A stretch of 64,000 nt of DNA, taken from Pseudomonas zanjanensis (GTDB taxonomy: Bacteria > Pseudomonadota > Gammaproteobacteria > Pseudomonadales > Pseudomonadaceae). The translations under genes were made by a program, and so were the position numbers. Under the pieces are notes generated by a model. The model saw only the letters and a list, made by a program, of their open reading frames with translations. It did no database searches and had not been told where the DNA came from. Location: NCBI RefSeq assembly GCF_014268745.2, contig NZ_JABWRB020000001.1, positions 3,286,001 through 3,350,000 on the forward strand, in the 5' to 3' direction. Shown piece after piece: positions 26,536 to 49,300 of this stretch (the stretch's first letter is position 1; each line of letters begins with the position of its first letter).

Positions 26536-28971
26536 ATGCCAGCAACTCCGGGGATTCCACGTTTTACCAAGGCACTGATCATGCGGCGCCTGCTGCAACC
26601 AGGCTTCAGCGCCACCGCGTTCAGCCTGGCACTGGCCATGCCGTTCAGCGCACAGGTCCAGGCACAGGAAGTCGACCTCAACATCGCGGCGCAATCGCTG
26701 TCGAGTGCCCTGCAGGCGTTGAGCAATCAAACGAACATGCAAGTGCTCTACAGCGCCGATGATGTCCAGGGCCTGCGCAGCCAGCCGGTCAGTGGCCGGT
26801 TGTCGCCGGCGCAAGCGTTGTCGCAGATGCTGGTGGGGACCGGCGTCATGTTCACCATCCAGGGCAACACGGCCAGCGTGCGCGCCAGGACGTCAGGGGA
26901 TTCGCTGGAACTGGGCGCCACAACCATCACCGGTAAAACCGCAGAATCGGCCTACGGTCCGGTGGACGGCTACGTCGCCACCCGCAGCGCCACCGGCACC
27001 AAGACCGACACGCCGATCCTGGAGATCCCGCAGACCATCAACGTGGTCACCGCCGACCAGATCGCCATCCAGGGCGCACGCAACCTGACCCAGGCCTTGC
27101 GCTACACGCCGGGCCTGGACACCAGCGGCTTCACCGACCGCAACACCATCGCCGATGAAATCACCAGCCGCGGGTTCGCGCCGACACAGCTGTACCTCGA
27201 CGGTGCCTACCTGCCCTATGCCGGCAGCCTGGGCGGCGCGCCGCAAATCGATCCGTATACCTTGGAACGCATCGAAGTGCTCAAGGGCCCTTCATCGGTG
27301 CTGTACGGGCAGAACCAGCCGGGCGGCCTGATCAACATGGTCTCCAAGCGCCCGACCACTGAACAGCGCAGCCAGATCAAACTGGGCGCGGGCAGCTACG
27401 ACCGGGTCAACGGCGCGTTCGACACCAGCGGCCCGATCGACGATCAAAAGGAATTCAGCTACCGCGTCATCGGCGTGGCGAAAAAAGGCAACCAACAGGT
27501 CGATCACACCCACAGCGAACGCATGCTGCTCGCACCGAGCCTGACCTGGGCGCCCAATGAAGACACCTCGCTGACGGTGCTGGCGCAAATCCAGCGCGAT
27601 GACGGCCTGGAAGACTATCAGGCCCTGCCGATGATCGGCTCCCTGAAGCGCGGCCCCAACGGCCAGCGGATCGACCGGGACTTTTTCTCCGGCGACACTC
27701 GGTGGAACGACTACAAGCGTGACCAGTTCGTTCTCGGCTACGACTTCAGCCACAACTTCACCGATGACCTGACATTCCGCTCCACCGCCCGTTACACCGA
27801 TGTGCGTGACCAGTATCGGGGCTTCTACCTGCGTGGTTTCGTTGGGAATGACCAGACCCAGGCCACTCGCAACAAACTCGACTGGCAGCAGCACAACACC
27901 GCCTACACCATCGATAACAATGTGGAATACAAATTCAACACCGGCGCCCTCGAGCACACCACCCTGGCGGGCGTGGACTATCGCCATTTCAACCGCAAAT
28001 ACAAGGGCTACAACATCACAGGCGCGCCAATCGACCTGTACGGCAATAACAACAACTACGACACCAGCGACGTAACCCCGACGCTGGACACCCAATGGGA
28101 CAACACCGTTCGCCAGACCGGCGTCTACCTGCAAGACCAGATCAAGCTGGACAAGTGGATCCTGACCGTGGGGGGTCGCCAGGACTGGGCCGAAGTGGAT
28201 AACAAGGACCTGCTGGCACGCACCGTTTCCTCACTGCGTGACAACAAGTTCACCGGCCGGATCGGCCTGACCTATGTCACCGATTTCGGCCTCGCGCCCT
28301 ATATCAGTTACTCGGAATCCTTCCTGCCGACCACGGGCACGGACGCTAGCGGCAATGCCTTCAAGCCGACCGAGGGTGAACAATACGAAGTGGGTGTGAA
28401 ATACCAGCCGTTCGACAAAACGATGATTACCGCGTCGGTGTTCCAGATCAAACAGAAGAACCTGGTCACCGGCGACCCTGCCGATCCCCAGAATTCGATC
28501 CAGTCGGGCCAGGTACGTTCACGGGGTGTCGAGCTGGAAATCAAATCCACCCTCGACAACATCGAAGTCATGGCCGCCGCCACTTACCTCGACTCGTTCT
28601 ACACCAAGGACAACTACGGCAACGAGGACAACCGCAGCGAGCAACAGGCACCGTTCTCCGCCACATTGTGGGCCAACTACCACTTCACCCAGGCCACGCT
28701 CAATGGCTTGACCTTCGGCGCAGGCGCCCGCCACACCGGCCGCAAGCCGGGCGACGCGGCCAACTCGTTCGACGTCCCAGCCTACACCGTGTTCGACACC
28801 ACCATCAGCTATGACATGGGCAAGGCCACCTCGAGCCTGCGTGGCGTCACCACCAGCCTGAACGTGCAGAACGTCTTCGACCGCGAATACGTGTCCAACT
28901 GCAACTACTCGTTCGGCTGCTACTACGGCCAGGAACGCGTGGCCTCGCTGGACGTGACCTACGACTTCTAA
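26536..28971 (+). CDS. TonB-dependent siderophore receptor with STN signalling domain, positional equivalent of fpvA
   Basis: The product is 811 residues from the ATG at 26536 (a GTG nine bases earlier is also in frame). A signal peptide ends near VQAQ. An STN domain follows (VDLNIAAQSLSSALQALSNQ, ALSQMLVGTG), then a plug (DTPILEIPQTINVVTADQI, LERIEVLKGPSSVLYGQNQP, GGLINMVSKRPT) and a barrel ending in aromatic YDF. The plug wording is that of the FhuA/FoxA/FiuA hydroxamate-receptor group rather than FpvA. It sits just downstream of pvdE, where fpvA lies in P. aeruginosa, so it may be the cognate pyoverdine receptor or a second hydroxamate receptor. The STN domain implies it signals to a sigma/anti-sigma pair. 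There is a long terminator-like stem downstream. Confidence 0.85.
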   Translation: MPATPGIPRFTKALIMRRLLQPGFSATAFSLALAMPFSAQVQAQEVDLNIAAQSLSSALQALSNQTNMQVLYSADDVQGLRSQPVSGRLSPAQALSQMLVGTGVMFTIQGNTASVRARTSGDSLELGATTITGKTAESAYGPVDGYVATRSATGTKTDTPILEIPQTINVVTADQIAIQGARNLTQALRYTPGLDTSGFTDRNTIADEITSRGFAPTQLYLDGAYLPYAGSLGGAPQIDPYTLERIEVLKGPSSVLYGQNQPGGLINMVSKRPTTEQRSQIKLGAGSYDRVNGAFDTSGPIDDQKEFSYRVIGVAKKGNQQVDHTHSERMLLAPSLTWAPNEDTSLTVLAQIQRDDGLEDYQALPMIGSLKRGPNGQRIDRDFFSGDTRWNDYKRDQFVLGYDFSHNFTDDLTFRSTARYTDVRDQYRGFYLRGFVGNDQTQATRNKLDWQQHNTAYTIDNNVEYKFNTGALEHTTLAGVDYRHFNRKYKGYNITGAPIDLYGNNNNYDTSDVTPTLDTQWDNTVRQTGVYLQDQIKLDKWILTVGGRQDWAEVDNKDLLARTVSSLRDNKFTGRIGLTYVTDFGLAPYISYSESFLPTTGTDASGNAFKPTEGEQYEVGVKYQPFDKTMITASVFQIKQKNLVTGDPADPQNSIQSGQVRSRGVELEIKSTLDNIEVMAAATYLDSFYTKDNYGNEDNRSEQQAPFSATLWANYHFTQATLNGLTFGAGARHTGRKPGDAANSFDVPAYTVFDTTISYDMGKATSSLRGVTTSLNVQNVFDREYVSNCNYSFGCYYGQERVASLDVTYDF

Positions 28972-28979
28972 GCAACACC

Positions 28980-29219
28980 GCACACGAAAAACCGGGCCGG
29001 GCCCTAATGCCGATCCGTTAAGTGAAATAAAACCCGGCAGTAACCCTGTGGCGAGGGAGCTTGCTCCCGCTGGGTCGCGAAGCGGCCCTGTTTTGGGGCT
29101 GCTACGCCCGAGGCGTCGGACCGGCCCAGCGGGAGCAAGCTCCCTCGCCACGGTTTGTGTGTTTGCCCGTGCTATCCACTTAACTGACAGGCATTAGGCC
29201 TGGCCCGGTTTTTTTGTGC
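28980..29219 (+). terminator. Terminator stem of the second receptor gene, split by a REPIN
   Basis: Left arm 28980-29024 and right arm 29177-29219 are inverse copies: GCAC..., AAAAACCGGGCC/GGCCCGGTTTTT, CCTAATGCC/GGCATTAGG and GTTAAGTG/CACTTAAC. The right arm runs into a T7 tract. A REPIN (29047-29151) lies between the arms. Without the insert it would be a classic hairpin right after the stop codon at 28971. Confidence 0.75.
29047..29151. repeat. REPIN inserted between terminator arms
   Basis: TGTGGCGAGGGAGCTTGCTC arms of the same family as 24522 and 30688, enclosing GTCGCGAAGCGGCC and its partial inverse. Confidence 0.88.
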
Positions 29220-29249
29220 CTGCAAATCTTGAAGTCATCCCAAAAACAC

Positions 29250-29609
29250 TGTGGGAGCGGGCTTGCTCGCGAAGACGGCAGCACAGTCAACATCGATGTC
29301 GTTTGACCCACCGCTTTCGCGAGCAAGCCCGCTCCCACAAGGGATTTGTGGCGTATGCAAATCCTCAGACCACCCAAACATAACTGTGGGAGCGAGCCTG
29401 CTCGCGATGGCGGTGTATCAGTCACTTCAAATGCCGGCTGACCCTCCGCTTTCGCGAGCAAGCCCGCTCCCACAAGGGATTTGTGGCGTATGCAAATCCT
29501 CAGACCACCCAAACATAACTGTGGGAGCGAGCCTGCTCGCGATAGCGGTGTATCAGTCGCTTCAAATGCCGGCTGACCTACCGCTATCGCGAGCAGGCTC
29601 GCTCCCACA
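29250..29609. repeat. Array of three REPINs with 135-bp tandem duplication
   Basis: Three ~90-bp REPINs lie at 29250-29339, 29385-29474 and 29520-29609. A unit beginning CCGCTTTCGCGAGCAAGCCC at 29311 recurs at 29446, so REPIN half plus linker (ATTTGTGGCGTATGCAAATC...) is duplicated in tandem. No gene is supported in 28972-29661. Confidence 0.88.
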
Positions 29610-29661
29610 GGGTATTCGTGGCATGTAAATTCTGAGACCTGTCACAGGGAATGGTGGTGTC

Positions 29662-30624
29662 TCAGGCAGTCAGTGCAACCCGCAGCGCCTGGCTCAGTTG
29701 CCCATACACCTCATCAATCTCCGGCACCACGCTCTGCAAGCGCAGGTAGTCGTGGATCAGGCCGGTGAATTCGATCAGTTCCACGCTCACCCCCTGCTCT
29801 TGCAAACGCCGGGCGTAGGCGCGGCCTTCGTCCAGCAGCGGGTCATGGCCGGCCAGGGCGATCAGGGCCGGGGCCAGGCCTGGGCAACCGGGCGCCAGCA
29901 AGGGCGAGAAACGCCAGTCCAGGCGATCGGTGGGCTCATTGGCGTAGTGCCGGTAGAACCACTCGAGGGTGTCGCTCTCCAGCAGATAACCTTCGCCGAA
30001 CAACTCGGTGGACGGGCTGCTGGTGGACGCATCGGTCACCGGGTAGCAGAGCAGTTGAAAGCACGGCTTGACCGCCAGGGAGACGGGTTCCAAGGCCGAT
30101 TGCAGCGCCAGCACCGTCGCCAGGGTCGCGCCGACGCTGTCGCCGCCGAACGCCACGCGGCTGATATCCAAACCCTCGACGTGGGCCTGCCGGGCCAGCC
30201 AGTCGAGGGCATCGGCGCCGTCGTTCAGCGGGGTCGGGAAAGTGTGTTCCGGGGCCAGGCGATAGCCCACCGACAACACCGCACAGGGTGTCCGCGCGCA
30301 GAATTCGCGGCAGACGCCGTCGTGGGATTCCAGGCTGCCGACCACATAACCACCGCCGTGAAAGTACACCAGCACCGGCAGCGCCTGGGCCGACGCCGTG
30401 GCGGGACGGTACAGGCGCAGCGCCAGCGTCGCGCCGTCACGGGTCGTGAATGAGTGCGCGGCGCACTGCACATCAGCCGGAGCGCTCCAGCGCAATTGCA
30501 CCGTGGTGCGCTCGAACGCCTCACGGGCCTGGGCCGGTGTCGACAGGTGAAACGGCCCGGGGCCCTCGGCCTGGCTTTCTTCGGCCAGGTCGAGGAAGGC
30601 ATTGAGTTCCGGATGCAGGGACAT
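29662..30624 (-). CDS. HSL-family (class IV) alpha/beta hydrolase
   Basis: The product is 320 residues. It has the oxyanion-hole motif HGGGYVVGS, the nucleophile motif GDSVG (usually GDSAG), Asp in DPLLDEG and His in GLIHDY, which complete a Ser-Asp-His triad of the hormone-sensitive-lipase esterase group. The ATG at 30624 has AGGAACC before it. There is no signal peptide, so it should be cytoplasmic. It lies 186 bases downstream of the last NRPS gene on the same strand, with a REPIN between, and has no PvdS box of its own. Co-transcription with the NRPS genes is possible. Substrate is unknown; a role in releasing or editing the peptide is speculation, since this family usually cleaves small esters. 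Confidence 0.88.
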   Translation of the reverse strand: MSLHPELNAFLDLAEESQAEGPGPFHLSTPAQAREAFERTTVQLRWSAPADVQCAAHSFTTRDGATLALRLYRPATASAQALPVLVYFHGGGYVVGSLESHDGVCREFCARTPCAVLSVGYRLAPEHTFPTPLNDGADALDWLARQAHVEGLDISRVAFGGDSVGATLATVLALQSALEPVSLAVKPCFQLLCYPVTDASTSSPSTELFGEGYLLESDTLEWFYRHYANEPTDRLDWRFSPLLAPGCPGLAPALIALAGHDPLLDEGRAYARRLQEQGVSVELIEFTGLIHDYLRLQSVVPEIDEVYGQLSQALRVALTA

Positions 30625-30687
30625 CGGAGGGGTTCCTTATGAAAAACCAGGGATAAAAGCTGAGCCACACAGGCCCATGCAAAACCC

Positions 30688-30800
30688 TGTGGCGAGGGAG
30701 CTTGCTCCCGCTGGACTGCGCAGCAGGCCCAAGTTTTTGTTCCCAGACAAAAGGCTTGGGGCCGCTTCGCGACCCAGCGGGAGCAAGCTCCCTCGCCACA
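30688..30800. repeat. REPIN, TGTGGCGAGGGAG type (113 bp)
   Basis: Perfect outer arms TGTGGCGAGGGAGCTTGCTC and inverse. It begins 10 bases beyond the stop of the last NRPS gene, so it may form that transcript's 3' stem. Confidence 0.9.
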
Positions 30801-30810
30801 GAGACAAGAT

Positions 30811-43319
<12,509 letters not shown>

Positions 43320-43320
<1 letters not shown>

Positions 43321-46300
43321 CAAACCTCCTCAAATTCATCGAGCAGCGCTTCAAGCTTGCTCAATTTCGACGTACTCATGGGTTCGCCGGCAGGCTCGAG
43401 TTGCGCCACGAACGCGCCGAGTACCGGGAATTGGAAAATCAGTTGCGGGGTCAAGGTCAGGCCCAGTTCCAGTTGCAGGCGCGAGACCACGCTCACCACC
43501 AGCAGCGAATGCCCGCCCAGCTCGAAGAAGTCGTCGCCCAGCCCGACCTGCTCGACCTTGAGCACGTCTTGCCAGATCGCCGCGACCCGGCATTCCAGGT
43601 CGCTCCGGGGCGCCAGGTAAGCCGGTTGCAGGGCACGGGTGCCCGGTGCCGGCAAGGCCTTGCGATCGAGCTTGCCGTTGGGGGTCAGCGGCAAGCGGTC
43701 GAGGAAGACCCAATGGGTCGGCACCATGAAGTCCGGCACCTGGGCCGCCAGTCGCGCCTTGAGTCGGTCGCCCAGGCTGGCCGAATCCAGGGAGCCGTCC
43801 TGGCCGACCAGATAGGCCACCAGGTTCGGTCCGCTCACGTCGTCCCGCGCCAGCACCACCGCATCGCGCACCTCGGCATCGGCCTGCAGGCGCGCTTCGA
43901 TTTCCCCCAGTTCGATGCGCAGGCCACGGATCTTCACTTGATGGTCGATCCGGCCGAGGTACTCGATCACCCCGTCCGCGCCATAACGCGCCAGGTCACC
44001 GGTGCGATACAGGCGACCGCCCGCAACGGGGGCGAACGGATCGGGAATGAAGCGCTCGGCGGACAGTGCCGGTCGTTGGTGGTAACCACGGGCCAGGGAG
44101 TCACCGGCGATGTGCAACTCGCCGACAGCGCCCACCGCGCAAGGCTGCAACGCCGCATCCAGCACGTAGGTGCGCACGTTATCGATGGGACGGCCGATGG
44201 CGATGATTCGCTCGGCGTCGTCCTCGCTGTCGCGCACCACGGCATGGCTGCTGGTGTCGATGGTCGCTTCGGTCGGGCCATACAGGTTGCGCAGTTCACC
44301 CTCGAACAGCGCCATGACCTGGCGCGACAGGTGCGCGCTGAGGGCTTCGCCACCGCACAGCAACAGGCGCAGGGAGGCCAGCTGTTCGCGGGTCGCCACG
44401 GGCAGCAACGCCTGCAACAGCGACGGCGCCATTTGCAGCACGCTGATGCGCCACCGCGCCACGTCGGCCCAGAGGGTGGTCAGGTCGAGGTTCAGGTGCG
44501 GGTTGGCGAGCACCAGTTGCGCGCCGCTCATCAACGGCAGCCAGAATTCCCAGACCGAGGCATCGAAGCTGATCGCGGTTTTCTGCAGGACGCGGTCGGC
44601 GGCCGTCAGTTTCAAGCAACCTTGCATCCACGCCATGTGGTTGCTCAGGGCGGCATGGCGCAAGGTCACGCCCTTGGGCTTGCCGGTGGAGCCGGAGGTG
44701 TAGATCACATAAGCGAGGTTTTCGCCGTCGATGACCACGCCAGGGTCGCGCTCGCTGTAGCCGGCCAGCCATTGCCCGGGTTGATCCAACAGCAGCGCGG
44801 CCACGGCAGCGTCGCCGAACAGCGGCAGCACCTCGGTTTCAGTGAGCAGCAAGGCGATACCGCTGTCCTCGACCATGTACGCCAGGCGATCCCGGGGATA
44901 GGCCGGGTCCAGCGGCACGTAGGCGCCACCGGCCTTGAGCACTGCCAGCAAGCCGACGACCATCTGCACGCTGCGCGACAACGCCAGGCCCACCAAGACA
45001 TCGGGGCCAATGCCGCGTTCGATCAAGCCATGGGCCAGGCGATTGGCCCGGGCATTGAGCTCGGCGTAAGTGAGCGTTTCCTGCTCGCTGACCAGGGCGA
45101 CCGCGTCGGGGCTGCTTTGGGCCTGGGCCTCGATCCATTGATGGACCAGGCGCCGAGGCGGTTCCACCACCGACGTGGCGTTCCAGTCGCCCAGCAGCCT
45201 GTCGCGGGTCGTCGCATCCAGCAGTTGGATGTCGCCCACGCAACCGCCAGCCGGCAGGCTCACCATCTGCGCGAGCACGTGTGCCACCTGCTTAGCCAGG
45301 CGCTCGACGGTGTGTGTAGGGAAAGCAGCATGGGCATAGGTGAAGTGCAGGCTCAGGATGTCAGTTAGATTGACGGCCAGGGTCAACGGGAAATTAGTCT
45401 GTTCCTGGCTGGCCACGCTGCCGAAGCTCAAGCCCGAGGGCGCCTGCTCTTGCAGGGCCTGGGACACAGGGTAGTTTTCGAACACCAGCAAGGTGTCGAA
45501 CAAACCGTCGCCGCCCTGCCCGGCCCAGCGCTGGATCTCGAACAGCGGCGTATGTTCGTGCTCGCGCAAGGCCACGTTCTGGCCTTGGACCTGTAGCAGC
45601 AGCTCGCTCAGCGCTTGCTCCGGACGCGGGCTGGCGATGACCGGCAAGGTGTTGATGAACAGGCCGATCTGCTGTTCGACGCCCTTGAGCTCGCTCGGAC
45701 GCCCCGACACGGTGGCGCCGAAGGCCACGGTGGCGTGTCCGGTGTAGTGCTGCAGCAGCAACAGCCAGGTCGCCTGGACGACGGTGTTGAGGGTGACTTT
45801 CTGCTGGCGGGCGAACTCACCCAGGCGCTGGGTCTGCTCGGGCGTCAGGTGGTGATAGTGGCTGGCGTGGCTGCTTTCCAGCGCCGATTGCAGCGGCGCG
45901 AAACGGGTCTCGGCCAGACGCGTCGGCGCCTCCAGGGGTTGCAGTTGCGCCAGCCAGAAGGTTTCGCTGGCCTGGGCGTCGCGGCCTTGCAGCCAGGCAA
46001 TGTAGTCCCGATAGCGCCCAGCCGGGCGCGGCAGGGCCTGGCCGTCATAACGTTGCAGCACCTCGCCGAGCAACTGCGAGTTGCTCCAGCCATCCATCAG
46101 GATGTGGTGATGGGTGTAGATCAGGTGATAACGCCGCTCGGCGGTGCGCACCAGCACCAGGCGCAGTAACGGCGCGCAGGCCAGGTCGAAGCCCTGCTCG
46201 CGTTCGGCATCCGCCAGTGCGTCCAGGGCCTGACTGACTTCGGCACGGGCGCTCCAGTCCAGGGAGGTGAATGGCACGCGCACCTGCTTGTGCACCACCT

Positions 46301-49300
46301 GCACCGGGCGCTCGCTGCCCTGCCAGATAAAACTGCTGCGCAGAATGTCATGGGCATCGACCGCCGCTTGCCAGGCGGCCTCGAAACGCCGTGGGTCGAG
46401 GCCTTCAATGTCCAGGCGCATCTGGTTGATGTACTGGCCGCTGCCCGCCTCGTAGAGGCTGTGGAACAACATGCCCTGCTGCATCGGTGCCAGCGGGTAA
46501 AGGTCTTCCACGCCGCGCGCCGACAGCGCCAGGCCATCGAGCTGCGCCTGGGTCAGGCCGGCCAGGGGGAAATCCGTCGGCGTCATGCCCTGGTTCGTCG
46601 GGTCGCAGCAATGGGCGATCAACAGCGCCAGCTCGCTGGCGTAGTCATCGGCCAATTGCTGGATGGTCGCCGGCTCGAACTGTCGCTGGCTGAACGTCCA
46701 GCCCAACCGCAGCGCGCCCTCGAACACCTGGCCGTTGAGCGTCAGCCAGTTGCCCAAGGTGGTCAGCGGGCTTTGCTCGTCACCGGCGCTTTCGCTGGCC
46801 GGGCTGAACAGCGCGCCTTGGTCCTGATCGAAACTGCCGTCGAACTGACCGAGGTAGTTGAACGTGATGCGCGGCACCGGCAGTGCTTCCAGGGCCGCCC
46901 GGCTGGCGTCATCGCCCAGGTAACGCAGCGCACCGAACCCCACACCTTTGTCGGGAATCGTCCGCAGCCCTTGCTTGATCGACTTGATCGAGTCCGCCAG
47001 TTCGACGGCCGGCGACAACCGCACCGGGAACAGGCTGGTGAACCACCCCACCGTGCGGGTCAGGTCGACATTGGCGAACAGCTCTTCGCGGCCATGGCCT
47101 TCGAGCTGCAGCAACAGGCTGTCGTGACCGGTCCAGCGGCAGATCACCCGGGCCAGGGCCGTGAGCAACAGGTCGTTGACCTGGGTGCGATAGGCCGCCG
47201 GCGCCTCTTGCAGCAACTGCCGGGTCAAGTGCGCGTCGAGCCGTGTATGAACGGTGACGGCCTCGTGGTTTTGCCCGATCGCCTCGGGGTCGAGGCACGG
47301 CAGGTCGGTCGGGGCGTCGTGCAGTTGCCCTTGCCAGTAGGCCAATTGCTGTTGCAGTTCCGCGCTGCGGGCGTGGGCCTGCAACTGCTCGGCAAACACC
47401 TTGACCGAGCTGGTCTTGGCCGGCAGTTGCAGCCTTTGGCCGGCGAGCAACTGCTGGTAGGCGGTTTGCAGGTCGTCGAACAGGATCCGCCACGACACAC
47501 CGTCCACCGCCAGGTGATGGACCACCAGCAACAGGCGCTGGCTGCCGTCGGCCAAGGTCGCCAGGACGCCGCGCAGCAGCGGCCCGGCGTGCAGGTCGAG
47601 GCTGCGCTGGGCCTGGTTGGCGAGGGTTTCCAGCGCGCTGGCATCGGCCACGTCACGCTGCCACAGCAAACCGTCATTCCCCCAAGCTTGCTGTTGCGCC
47701 GCCACCTCACGGTGCTCGGCGCGCCAACCTTCGGCGGTTTCATTGAAGGACAAACGCAAGGCGTCGTGGTGCAGCACCAGCGCCTGCAAAGCCTGCTCCA
47801 CCACCGATGCTTGCAGCGCACTGGCCGGTTGCAGCAGCACCGACTGGTTGTAATGGTGACGCTGGGGAATCGCCTCGGCGAAAAACGCCTGTTGAATCGG
47901 CAGCAGCGGCGTCGATCCTTCAGCCGGCGCCTGATCGATTGCCGACGCTTCCCCACCGACCTGGGCGACACTTGCCAGCGCCTGCACGGTCTGGTGCTGG
48001 AAAAGGTCCTTGGGCGTAAAGCGAATGCCCGCCTGGCGGGCGCGGCTGACCACTTGGATGGAGACAATCGAGTCGCCGCCCAACTCGAAGAAGTTATCGC
48101 TCAAGCCGACCCGCTCGACCTTGAGCACGTCTTGCCAGATCGCGGCGATCTGTTGTTCCAGCTCACTTCGCGGCGCCACGTAATCCTGCTGGACCTGGCT
48201 GGCGTCGGCGGTGGGCAAGGCCTTGCGGTCGAGCTTGCCGTTGGCGGTCAGCGGCCATTGCTCAAGGAACAACAGGTGCGTCGGCACCATGTAGTCTGGC
48301 AGCTCGGCCTTGAGCTGGGTCTTGATCTGGTCGCGCAGGCCAGCTTCATCCTCGACGATGTGCGCCGGGATTACGTAAGCCACCAGTTGCTGGCCGCTCG
48401 GTCCTTCCTGGGCCAACACCAGTGCTTCGCGCACCGACGCCAGGTCGTTCAGGCGCGCTTCGATCTCGCCCAGTTCGATGCGGAAACCGCGGATCTTCAC
48501 TTGATGGTCAATACGACCGATGTACTCGATCACGCCGTCGCTGCGGTACTGCGCCAGGTCGCCGGTGCGGTACAGCCGTGCGCCGCTTTCGCCGAACGGG
48601 TCGGGGATGAACCGCAATGCGGTGAGGTCGCCACGATTCAAGTAGCCCCGGGCCAGGCCGGCGCGACCGACGTACAACTCACCGATGCAGCCTTTTGGTA
48701 CCGGGTTCAAATCGCCGTCCAGCAAGTACCAGGACAGGTCGGCAATCGGTTCGCCAATCGGGCTGCTGGCGTCCTGTTCCAGGTCCGCTATCGACAGCGG
48801 ACGGTAGGTCACGTGCACGGTGGTTTCGGTGATGCCGTACATGTTGATCAGTTGCGGCGCGGCATCGCCGAAGCGCTCGAACCAGGGGCGCAGGGACTGG
48901 ATGTCCAGCGCCTCGCCGCCGAACACCACGTAGCGCAAGGCATTGCTTCGCGAGTCAGTGCAGGCTTCATGCATCAATTGCTTGAACGCCGACGGTGTCT
49001 GGTTGAGCACCGTCACCCCGGCATCGCAGAGCAATTCGTGGAACTGCTGCGGTGAACGGCTGATGTCATACGGCACGATCAGTAACTCACCGCCATGCAG
49101 CAACGCGCCAAAGATTTCCCAGACCGAGAAGTCGAACGCGTAGGAATGGAACAGGCTCCAGACATCCTGCGCGCCGAAGTTGAACCAGGGCTCGGTGGCC
49201 TCGAACAGGCGCAGCACGTTGTGGTGCGGCAGCAAGGTGCCCTTTGGATTACCGGTGGAACCGGAGGTGTAGATCACGTAGGCGAGGTTCGCGGCGTCCA

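Noticed and set aside
21327-29609. Regularly spaced repeats that might be a CRISPR array
   Set aside because: Units are palindromic REP pairs with repeated, not unique, spacers, and no cas genes are near.
29662-30624. Reading the hydrolase as the missing type II thioesterase
   Set aside because: The motifs HGGGYVVGS and GDSVG belong to the HSL esterase group, not to the GxSxG type II thioesterases of NRPS clusters.
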